From Candidatus Izemoplasma sp. (GTDB lineage Bacteria; Bacillota_I; Bacilli_A; Izemoplasmatales; Izemoplasmataceae), in the NCBI GenBank assembly GCA_029939615.1, contig JAOZSP010000119.1, positions 1 to 5,467 on the forward strand: 5,467 bases of DNA. The letters run 5' to 3'. Below are positions 1-4,782 of the stretch, in pieces. The notes under the pieces are model-generated. The model did no database searches and was not told the DNA's origin. It saw only the letters and a program-made list of their open reading frames with translations. How positions within the stretch are numbered: position 1 is the first letter of the stretch; the number at the start of each line of letters is the position of its first letter. A program made the translations under genes and the position numbers.

Positions 1-626
1 CCACATATATTATTTTAGATAATGAACTCGAAGTTACTGACGAAAATAATGATGAAGAAATTCAAGAAACAGAAGTTAAATATTTTCAAACTATAAACTA
101 TAAAATAGTATCTTATGATACAACTGGTGGATCAGAAATAGTAATTCCTCAAGTTATGAATGATGTAGAAATTCTTGAAATAGGACAAGATTGTTTTCGT
201 AATGATGGTTTAACTAGTGTTGTTATCCAAGCCGGAATCACAAAAATTGGTGGAAATGCATTTCATTCAAATAACTTAGTTTCTGTTTCAATACCAAGTT
301 CAGTTATAGAAATTTCATACAATGCGTTTAACGGAAATCAACTTCAATCAGTTCAGTTTGCAGAAGGTCTTACAACAATTAGAGCTGGAGCATTCTCAAA
401 TAACCAAATAACTTCATTAATATTACCTAACAGTTTAACTTATGTTGGTTCTGGAGCATTTGGATATGGTGGAAACTTTATTACTGAAATTACAATAGGT
501 AGCGATGTAACAATTCAAAATAGCACATCATTTGGATGGCACGGAAATTCATTTAAAACTATTTATGATGTTAATAAAGAAGCCGGTACATACACTTACT
601 TAAATGGCGTATGGGAACTACAATAA
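1..626 (+). CDS. BspA-like leucine-rich repeat protein (LRR_5 type), 5' end outside window
   Basis: The frame is open from the first full codon at position 3, so the ATG at 156 is internal and the gene starts upstream of the window; 207 C-terminal residues are visible. An acidic linker (many Glu, Asp, Asn; about 18-77) leads into a segment ending in GGSEIVIP, typical of the lead-in to BspA-like repeats. Then come three 22-residue repeats (210-275, 276-341, 342-407) and a longer, looser fourth (408-479), with the pattern L-x-S-V-x-I-P-x-x-(V/L)-T-x-I-x-x-x-A-F-x-x-N. The tail GTYTYLNGVWELQ resembles the usual C-terminal end of such proteins. Proteins of this family are normally exported and used in adhesion or surface interaction; the signal peptide or anchor would lie in the missing N-terminus, so location is inferred. 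No C-terminal LPXTG or membrane segment is present. It converges on the lipoprotein gene and ends at the shared terminator. The family call is secure; the ligand is unknown. Confidence 0.88.
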   Translation, partial: TYIILDNELEVTDENNDEEIQETEVKYFQTINYKIVSYDTTGGSEIVIPQVMNDVEILEIGQDCFRNDGLTSVVIQAGITKIGGNAFHSNNLVSVSIPSSVIEISYNAFNGNQLQSVQFAEGLTTIRAGAFSNNQITSLILPNSLTYVGSGAFGYGGNFITEITIGSDVTIQNSTSFGWHGNSFKTIYDVNKEAGTYTYLNGVWELQ

Positions 627-662
627 TATTAGAAAAAGCAATAAAAAATACTATAATAAAGC

Positions 663-689
663 AAAAGACCTTTTCCAAGGTCTTTTTTT
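663..689. terminator. Intrinsic terminator between convergent genes
   Basis: A perfect 10-bp stem (AAAAGACCTT at 663-672, AAGGTCTTTT at 677-686) closes on a TTCC loop and runs into seven T residues on the + strand (683-689). It lies 36 bp after the LRR gene stop. Read on the - strand, the same hairpin is followed by TTTT and then GC, so it can also end lipoprotein transcription, less strongly. The lipoprotein stop codon (688-690) overlaps the T-tract. Confidence 0.9.
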
Positions 690-1299
690 AGTTTGTCAGT
701 TCAGTTAGTAAAGGTATTAAATAGTTTCCATCAACTGTTCCATTATTAACTAGAGTTACAATAGGAACATTATCTCCATCTATTCTCATAAATAGAATAT
801 TATCTTTGAGACACCCACTAGCATTGTATATATAAGTAGTTCCATTTATGATAAAAGTTTCACTACCGTTTTGATCACAAACACCACCAGCATATTCATA
901 TACAACACGGCCATCAATATGGAAATCCATCCAGTAATAATCTGCTTCATCAGATGAAACCTCTTCAGGATTACGATCTAGTTGTGATAGATGTGGTCTT
1001 AATGAATCTAGAGTAATTAACCCTTGATTAAGAGCTTCACGCAAGTAAACATATTCTCCATCGTTATTCAAGATAAAGAAAGTCATGTTTGCACTACAAC
1101 CATAGAAACCAAAACCATAGTTATAAGTTTCTCCGCTATAGTAGACATCTTCCCAATAGGTATCACAGAAAAGTCCTTTTTCATCTTTCTTATATATTAC
1201 ATAACCATCAACAGGATCTTCATCTAAAATAATGTAATTGCTTGTTCCACAAGCACTAAGAAGTAAGGTGAATATTAGAAGTATTAGTATCTTCTTCAT
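688..1299 (-). CDS. Small lipoprotein of unknown function
   Basis: A 203-residue protein. I place the start at 1299 rather than the upstream ATG at 1359 because AGGAGG (1307-1312, - strand) sits 7 bases before it and the product then begins with a clean lipoprotein signal: MKK, a hydrophobic core, and lipobox L14-S15-A16-C17 followed by Gly. The mature protein should be lipid-anchored to the outer face of the membrane. It is rich in Tyr, Asp and Gly, with four more cysteines (C45, C68, C141, C163) that could form two disulfides. A segment at residues 84-100 (YLREALNQGLITLDSL) resembles an 'LxEALxxGxITxxDL' element I recall from small uncharacterised Firmicute proteins; I cannot attach a function to it. 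The gene is transcribed alone, divergent from the YcxB-like gene and convergent with the LRR gene. The lipoprotein call is strong; the role is unknown. Confidence 0.85.
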   Translation of the reverse strand: MKKILILLIFTLLLSACGTSNYIILDEDPVDGYVIYKKDEKGLFCDTYWEDVYYSGETYNYGFGFYGCSANMTFFILNNDGEYVYLREALNQGLITLDSLRPHLSQLDRNPEEVSSDEADYYWMDFHIDGRVVYEYAGGVCDQNGSETFIINGTTYIYNASGCLKDNILFMRIDGDNVPIVTLVNNGTVDGNYLIPLLTELTN

Positions 1300-1306
1300 T
1301 TTAAAA

Positions 1307-1312
1307 CCTCCT
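1307..1312 (-). promoter_or_regulatory. Ribosome binding site fixing the lipoprotein start
   Basis: CCTCCT on the + strand reads AGGAGG on the - strand, 7 bases before the ATG at 1299. No comparable site precedes the in-frame ATG at 1359, which would also add 20 residues ahead of the signal peptide. Confidence 0.9.
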
Positions 1313-1321
1313 AACACTTTT

Positions 1322-1350
1322 AGTATACTATTCTTATATGAAAAAATAAA
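1322..1350 (-). promoter_or_regulatory. Tentative promoter of the lipoprotein gene
   Basis: On the - strand TATACT (1327-1322) is a good -10 match, 10-15 bases before the ribosome binding site. The -35 is poor (TTTATT at 1350-1345, 17-base spacer). An alternative pair, TTGAAT (1359-1354) with TATAAG (1338-1333), has only a 15-base spacer. A promoter must lie here because the gene is divergent from its neighbour, but the exact boxes are uncertain. Confidence 0.35.
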
Positions 1351-1365
1351 GTTATTCAAAAAAGA

Positions 1366-1393
1366 TTGGAAAACATCGAAAATATGATAAAAT
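1366..1393 (+). promoter_or_regulatory. Promoter of the YcxB-like gene
   Basis: TTGGAA (1366-1371) and TAAAAT (1388-1393) are separated by 16 bases, and TGA before the -10 makes it an extended -10. Transcription would start near 1400, about 20 bases before the start codon. The 11-mer TATGATAAAAT at 1383-1393 recurs at the receiver promoter. Confidence 0.6.
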
Positions 1394-1407
1394 ACTTATG
1401 AAGATTG

Positions 1408-1414
1408 AGAGGAG
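1408..1414 (+). promoter_or_regulatory. Ribosome binding site fixing the YcxB-like start
   Basis: AGAGGAG ends 8 bases before the ATG at 1423. The upstream in-frame TTG at 1405 would put this site inside the gene and lies almost at the predicted transcript start, so 1423 is the real start. Confidence 0.85.
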
Positions 1415-1422
1415 TTTTAAAA

Positions 1423-1929
1423 ATGGAATATAAATTCACACAAAAAGTAACTAAAGAAGACTATATCGCTTTTGTTACTAATCATATGAAAATCAGTTTT
1501 TTAAAACCTGTAAATATTATCTTATTCACGGTAAGTATTGGATATTTAATGGTTAGCCCTTTTATTATAGATGAAAAGGATTATACATTTTTATTTATTG
1601 GTGTTGGGATAGTATTACTACTATTTGCAATGATATTATTTGCTCGTAAAAACGCAGCTAAACAATATGATAAAAGTGAAGAACAGTTTAATATGACATA
1701 TATTGTTGATGATGAAAAACTAATATATATGATTAACGAAGGTAATGTTGAAAAACAATGGATTGATTTTTATAGTACTGTTGAAACAGAAGAATATATT
1801 TATATTTATGTTAATAAAAATAGTGGTATGGTTTTAGTAAAAAGAGATATACCAACAAATGTTCTTTCTTTCGTTAGAGAAAAGCTTAAAACACACGTTG
1901 ATGCAAGAAAAGTAAAATTATTATCTTAA
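1423..1929 (+). CDS. YcxB-like family membrane protein
   Basis: A 168-residue protein. A short polar N-terminus (MEYKFTQKVTKEDYIAF) is followed by two hydrophobic helices at about residues 27-49 and 54-74, separated by a short charged turn (DEKDY). Then comes a basic patch (RKNAAKQYDK) and a cytosolic beta-rich domain at about 87-145 with the order 'F-x-x-x-Y-x-V-D-D-x-x-L ... G ... W ... V-E-T-E-E-Y-I-Y-I-Y ... I-P'. This two-helix plus PH-like layout matches the YcxB-like family (YcxB-like C-terminal domain), which is widespread in Firmicutes and has no settled biochemical role. Both termini should be in the cytoplasm. The gene has its own promoter and terminator, so it is monocistronic and not evidently tied to its neighbours. 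The family assignment is by pattern only; the membrane topology is clear. Confidence 0.75.
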   Translation: MEYKFTQKVTKEDYIAFVTNHMKISFLKPVNIILFTVSIGYLMVSPFIIDEKDYTFLFIGVGIVLLLFAMILFARKNAAKQYDKSEEQFNMTYIVDDEKLIYMINEGNVEKQWIDFYSTVETEEYIYIYVNKNSGMVLVKRDIPTNVLSFVREKLKTHVDARKVKLLS

Positions 1930-1959
1930 ACTGCTGATTGATTTCAAGTAGTTTTTTTT
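1928..1959 (+). terminator. Intrinsic terminator of the YcxB-like gene
   Basis: AAACTGCT (1928-1935) pairs with AGTAGTTT (1947-1954), an 8-bp stem with one G-U pair and an 11-base loop, followed by a run of eight T residues (1952-1959). The stem starts within the stop codon. Confidence 0.8.
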
Positions 1960-1966
1960 ATTATCT

Positions 1967-1994
1967 TTTCAAATTTCTTAAGGTATGATAAAAT
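1967..1994 (+). promoter_or_regulatory. Promoter of the receiver gene and possible operon
   Basis: The 11-mer TATGATAAAAT (1984-1994) is identical to that of the YcxB-like promoter. I read it as an extended -10 (TGA then TAAAAT at 1989-1994). The best -35 at a 16-base spacing, TTTCAA (1967-1972), is weak, as is common with extended -10 promoters. It lies just after the preceding terminator and 35 bases before the start codon. Confidence 0.5.
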
Positions 1995-2016
1995 TATTTT
2001 GATAACAATATTACTT

Positions 2017-2023
2017 GGGAGGT
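2017..2023 (+). promoter_or_regulatory. Ribosome binding site fixing the receiver start
   Basis: GGGAGGT lies 5 bases before the ATG at 2029. A longer in-frame start at 1999 would put this site inside the gene and would add residues ahead of the first beta strand of the receiver fold that have no counterpart in CheY. Confidence 0.85.
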
Positions 2024-2028
2024 TAAAA

Positions 2029-2403
2029 ATGACTAAAATATTATGTGTTGATAATTCCACTACAATAAGAAAAATTGTCCAAGATTGTGTTTTAGATTTA
2101 GGATTCGACTTTTTTGAAGCAGAAAACGGTGTACTTGGAATTGAAAAAGCTAAAGAAATTACCAATATCAGAATGGTTATTCTTGATTGGAATATGCCTG
2201 TTATGAGTGGTAGAGAAACTTTGGTTAATTTGCGTAATTTAGAAGGTTTTGAACAAGTAATTATTTTAGTATTAATAAAAATAGAAAACAAAGATCAAGT
2301 AATGGAAGCTGTTGACTTAGGAGCTACTAACTATATGTTAAAGCCGTTTAGTGTAAACAACTTACAAGACAAAATACAAGAACTAATAAAAGATGCAGTG
2401 TAA
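2029..2403 (+). CDS. Stand-alone CheY-like response regulator receiver, non-canonical active site
   Basis: A 124-residue single receiver domain with no output domain. The first strand and acidic site are ILCVDNS (D8, N9); phosphoacceptor D53 lies in ILDWNMPVMSG, with N55 at the D+2 position as in CheY; K105 lies in LKPF. Two usual catalytic or switch positions are altered: the second acid of the metal pocket (CheY Asp13) is N9, and the conserved Thr/Ser of strand 4 (CheY Thr87) is Ile, at about I83 in LVLIKIENKD. The domain can still be phosphorylated in principle, but metal binding and the usual Thr-Tyr switch would be changed. Stand-alone receivers act by binding a partner protein. No histidine kinase or chemotaxis gene is in the window. 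The Nudix gene starts 30 bp downstream and the DUF2779 gene follows, so co-transcription is plausible. The family call is firm; the partner is unknown. Confidence 0.9.
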   Translation: MTKILCVDNSTTIRKIVQDCVLDLGFDFFEAENGVLGIEKAKEITNIRMVILDWNMPVMSGRETLVNLRNLEGFEQVIILVLIKIENKDQVMEAVDLGATNYMLKPFSVNNLQDKIQELIKDAV

Positions 2404-2413
2404 ACTGCATTTT
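2390..2413 (+). terminator. Hairpin at the receiver stop codon: weak terminator or attenuator
   Basis: AAGATGCAGT (2390-2399) pairs with ACTGCATTTT (2404-2413) in a 10-bp stem with one G-U pair. The loop is GTAA (GUAA, a GNRA-type tetraloop), and its last three bases are the stop codon of the receiver gene. Only TTTT, then C, ends the stem, with no long T-tract, so it would terminate only partly. It may instead protect the 3' end of the upstream message or lower expression of the two downstream genes. The structure is clear; its role is inference. Confidence 0.5.
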
Positions 2414-2433
2414 CATTATGAGGTGAAACTTTT

Positions 2434-2910
2434 ATGGAAATAGATATTTTTGATGGCGATATAATAAAAGAAGATATAGTTAAAACTCCCCATACAATAG
2501 CTTGTCGTGGTGTGATTGAAAAAGATGGTAAATATTTAGTTGTAAATGCATCAAAATTTGATATCACAATGTTCCCTGGGGGAAGATTAGAAGAAAATGA
2601 AACATTAGAACAGTGTTGCCAAAGAGAAGTACTAGAAGAAACCGGAATTATATGTAAAGTAATTAGTAAAAAAATTAGTATCAATGAATATTTTATTGAT
2701 AGCTCTTGGACTAATGTATATTTTAAATGTGAATATATAAAAGATACAAAAACAACTAATTTTACAGAAGAAGAAATTAGTATTGGATTAAAAATTCAGT
2801 GGAAAACACTAGAAGAACTACTAGATACTTACGAAAACAACATGACATTACATGAACATGGACCAAATGTCCATAATCGTGAATTTTTAGCACTTATCCA
2901 CAGTATTTAA
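2434..2910 (+). CDS. Nudix hydrolase
   Basis: A 158-residue protein with a perfect Nudix box at residues 50-72: G50-x5-E56-x7-R64-E65-V66-L67-E68-E69-x-G71-I72. This forms the loop-helix-loop that binds divalent metal and cleaves nucleoside-diphosphate-linked substrates. The strand before it (ITMFPGGRLEENE) and the downstream element ending in WKTLEELL (residues 123-130) match the normal fold, and the length is usual for a single-domain family member. No feature fixes the substrate (oxidised dNTP, sugar nucleotide, dinucleotide or RNA cap), so I give no gene name. The start at 2434 is supported by GAGGTGA (2420-2426), 7 bases upstream. It lies 30 bp after the receiver and 11 bp before the DUF2779 gene. 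It is probably cytosolic, since no signal or membrane segment is seen. Confidence 0.92.
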   Translation: MEIDIFDGDIIKEDIVKTPHTIACRGVIEKDGKYLVVNASKFDITMFPGGRLEENETLEQCCQREVLEETGIICKVISKKISINEYFIDSSWTNVYFKCEYIKDTKTTNFTEEEISIGLKIQWKTLEELLDTYENNMTLHEHGPNVHNREFLALIHSI

Positions 2911-2921
2911 GGGGTGATTAT

Positions 2922-4712
2922 ATGGTAAACATGAATATTACTAAAAGTAAATTTATGGAATATATTAGATGTAAGAGATATCCAGCATTAAATAATATTC
3001 ATATGCGTAAAAAAATGGACGATGCCTTAATGGATCGTTTTTATGATGTAATAGATTCCCTTGAAAATTTCGAGTTTGATGATAACGAAGACTTCTTAAC
3101 AAAAGAATTAGAACACTTAGAAGTAATGATGCCATATTACAACCTAATTGAAGTACTAGCCGCTCGTAAGGTAATGAGTGAATGGCATGGTAAAACCCAA
3201 TACGGAACAAAATACGGAACACAGAAACTATTTATAAATGACCACAAAGGGTTTAATTTAATGTGCTACGTTGATATCTTTAATAAAGATAAATCACAAG
3301 TAAATATTATCGAAGTAAAAGCAACCACGTCTAATAAATATATGAGTATGACATATTCCGAAAACAAAGTAAAATATTCCATATTTTTTAAAGATGAACA
3401 AGGAATTATGCATCTAAATGAAGAACGAGATCCTAGTTTATTAGAAAACGAAAAATACTTAAAAAAAAGAAAGAAGTTATTTGATAGATTTTCAAATGAA
3501 GGAGTTTATGTTTATGACCTTGCCTTCCAACGTTTTGTGATAGAAGAAGATATAAAAGACGCTAAATACTATTTAGGAGTCATAAATCATGAATATGTTT
3601 ATGACGGAACAATGTTTGATGGTGAAAGAGTATATACAAACGACATTATTACATTTATCGATTTTACAAAAATAACAAAAGAATTATTACCTAAAATTGA
3701 AATAAATATTGATGATATAATAAAAAACATTATTAACGATGATGAATCACGAGTCCATTTAGGTAAACATTGTCAATTAAAAAAACAACGAGAGTGTATT
3801 TATAAAGATCTATGTTTTGATATGTTACCTAAAAAAAATAGTATTATGATGTTTACAAACAAACATCATGGCTTCAAAGACGAAAGTGGTGAAAAACACG
3901 ATATTTTTGATTTAGTTAACGAAGGATTTTATACTATGGAAAGTATTCCTCACGAGTGGTTAACAAGAAGGAATAATCAAATTCAAAGGGATTGTGCAAT
4001 AACAAATAAACCTTATATTGATGAAGGAAAAATTCATGACGGTATCGAGCAAATAAAATATCCAATATATCATCTTGATTTTGAAAGTTTTCCTTGTCCT
4101 TTGCCAAGATTTAAAGGTGAAACCTCATATATGCAAAGCTTATTTCAGTTTAGTTTACATATTGAGAAAACCCCTGGTGTTTGCGATAAAGAACTAGATC
4201 ATTATGAGTTTTTAGTTAACGATTCTAAAGATCATCGTGAAGAACTAGTAAAAAAACTATGCGAATGTATTGGTGATGATGAAGGTAGTGTCTTAGTATA
4301 CAATCAAGCCTTTGAAAAAACGAGAATTAAAGAACTTGCAACCTTTTTCCCCAGTTATAGTGAAAAACTAGCTAATATAAATAGTCGTTTATTCGATTTG
4401 ATGTATATAGTTAAAACGAATACAAAACTATATAAAGGATTAGGGTATAATGAAGAACGAGCAAAAAGTGTTAATTACTATAACGAAGAACTATTAGGAA
4501 GCTACAGTATAAAAAAAGTATTACCAATCTTTAGTGAATTAACTTACAAAGGAATGGAAATCGGTAACGGTATGGAAGCAGTATATGCTTATGCAGAATT
4601 TGACAAGTTAAATCCAGCAGAATTAAAGGAAACAAGACAGTCATTAACCGAGTACTGTAAACAAGATACATGGGCAATGGTAGAAATACTAAACAAGTTA
4701 AGAAAGATATAA
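2922..4712 (+). CDS. DUF2779 protein: probable Fe-S PD-(D/E)XK nuclease plus DEDDy exonuclease-like domain
   Basis: A 596-residue cytosolic protein. Residues 1-300 look like a Cas4/RecB-type (TM0106-like) nuclease. The N-terminal ITKSKFMEYIRCKRYPAL carries C17. The motif CYVDIF (D118) is followed by IIEVKATTS (E131, K133), giving D-x12-E-x-K. DLAFQRFVIEE (Q203) fits the later Gln motif. C284-x7-C292-x5-C298 with C17 gives the one-plus-three cysteine layout of an iron-sulfur cluster. Residues 380-596 resemble an RNase H-fold exonuclease: YHLDFESF (D386, E388), VYNQAFEKTRIKELA (N461, E465), RLFDLMYI (D492), SYSIKKVLP (527-535) and YCKQD (Y578, D582; Y-x3-D). The DUF2779 label belongs to the C-terminal part and is formally of unknown function; nuclease activity is my inference from motifs. 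GGGGTGA (2911-2917) supports the start at 2922; the in-frame ATG at 2931 is an alternative. It is probably translated from the Nudix message, 11 bp downstream of that gene. Confidence 0.82.
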   Translation: MVNMNITKSKFMEYIRCKRYPALNNIHMRKKMDDALMDRFYDVIDSLENFEFDDNEDFLTKELEHLEVMMPYYNLIEVLAARKVMSEWHGKTQYGTKYGTQKLFINDHKGFNLMCYVDIFNKDKSQVNIIEVKATTSNKYMSMTYSENKVKYSIFFKDEQGIMHLNEERDPSLLENEKYLKKRKKLFDRFSNEGVYVYDLAFQRFVIEEDIKDAKYYLGVINHEYVYDGTMFDGERVYTNDIITFIDFTKITKELLPKIEINIDDIIKNIINDDESRVHLGKHCQLKKQRECIYKDLCFDMLPKKNSIMMFTNKHHGFKDESGEKHDIFDLVNEGFYTMESIPHEWLTRRNNQIQRDCAITNKPYIDEGKIHDGIEQIKYPIYHLDFESFPCPLPRFKGETSYMQSLFQFSLHIEKTPGVCDKELDHYEFLVNDSKDHREELVKKLCECIGDDEGSVLVYNQAFEKTRIKELATFFPSYSEKLANINSRLFDLMYIVKTNTKLYKGLGYNEERAKSVNYYNEELLGSYSIKKVLPIFSELTYKGMEIGNGMEAVYAYAEFDKLNPAELKETRQSLTEYCKQDTWAMVEILNKLRKI

Positions 4713-4722
4713 AACTAATTAG

Positions 4723-4750
4723 TTTACAAATCATATCAATATGGTATAAT
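4723..4750 (+). promoter_or_regulatory. Promoter of tig
   Basis: TTTACA (4723-4728) and a consensus TATAAT (4745-4750) are separated by 16 bases. TGG before the -10 gives an extended -10. Transcription would start near 4757, leaving a 25-30 base leader. It is the strongest promoter in the window, as expected for an abundant chaperone. Confidence 0.8.
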
Positions 4751-4760
4751 GAATTGATAT
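4733..4760. repeat. Inverted repeat across the tig -10 box, possible operator
   Basis: ATATCAAT (4733-4740) and ATTGATAT (4753-4760) are perfect 8-bp arms around a 12-base centre that contains the whole -10 box. A protein bound here would block RNA polymerase. The sequence is not the CIRCE/HrcA element. In DNA this AT-rich, a chance repeat is possible. Confidence 0.4.
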
Positions 4761-4782
4761 TTATACATTAGGAGGAATAATT

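Noticed and set aside
1024..1227. Open reading frame on the + strand inside the lipoprotein gene
   Set aside because: It is fully antisense to a gene with a clear lipobox and ribosome binding site, shows no recognisable domain and has no ribosome binding site of its own.
1300..1422. Possible riboswitch or small RNA in the divergent intergenic region
   Set aside because: Only about 120 bp hold two opposing promoters and two ribosome binding sites; no long stem or known aptamer core is visible.
1944..2291. Open reading frame on the - strand over the receiver gene
   Set aside because: It is a shadow of the receiver coding frame, whose conserved residues are unmistakable; the low-complexity translation has no domain.
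2331..2684. Open reading frame on the - strand over the receiver and Nudix genes
   Set aside because: It is antisense to the Nudix box region and crosses two real genes; no start signal supports it.
2965..3222. Open reading frame on the - strand inside the DUF2779 gene
   Set aside because: It is antisense to the N-terminal nuclease domain, with no domain or ribosome binding site.
2922..4712. Cas4 gene belonging to a CRISPR system
   Set aside because: The N-terminal motifs are Cas4-like, but there is no repeat array or other cas gene in the window, and the C-terminal DUF2779 domain is not part of Cas4.
4712..4725. Palindrome AAACTAATTAGTTT after the DUF2779 stop codon as a terminator
   Set aside because: The hairpin stem would be only 5 A/T-rich base pairs with no T-tract. 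It may matter as a protein site over the tig -35, but it does not support a terminator.
4531..4734. Open reading frame on the - strand at the end of the DUF2779 gene
   Set aside because: It is antisense to the conserved Y-x3-D exonuclease motif and extends into the tig promoter.
4733..4760. CIRCE (HrcA) heat-shock operator at the tig promoter
   Set aside because: The arms ATATCAAT / ATTGATAT do not match TTAGCACTC / GAGTGCTAA and the spacing is 12 rather than 9.
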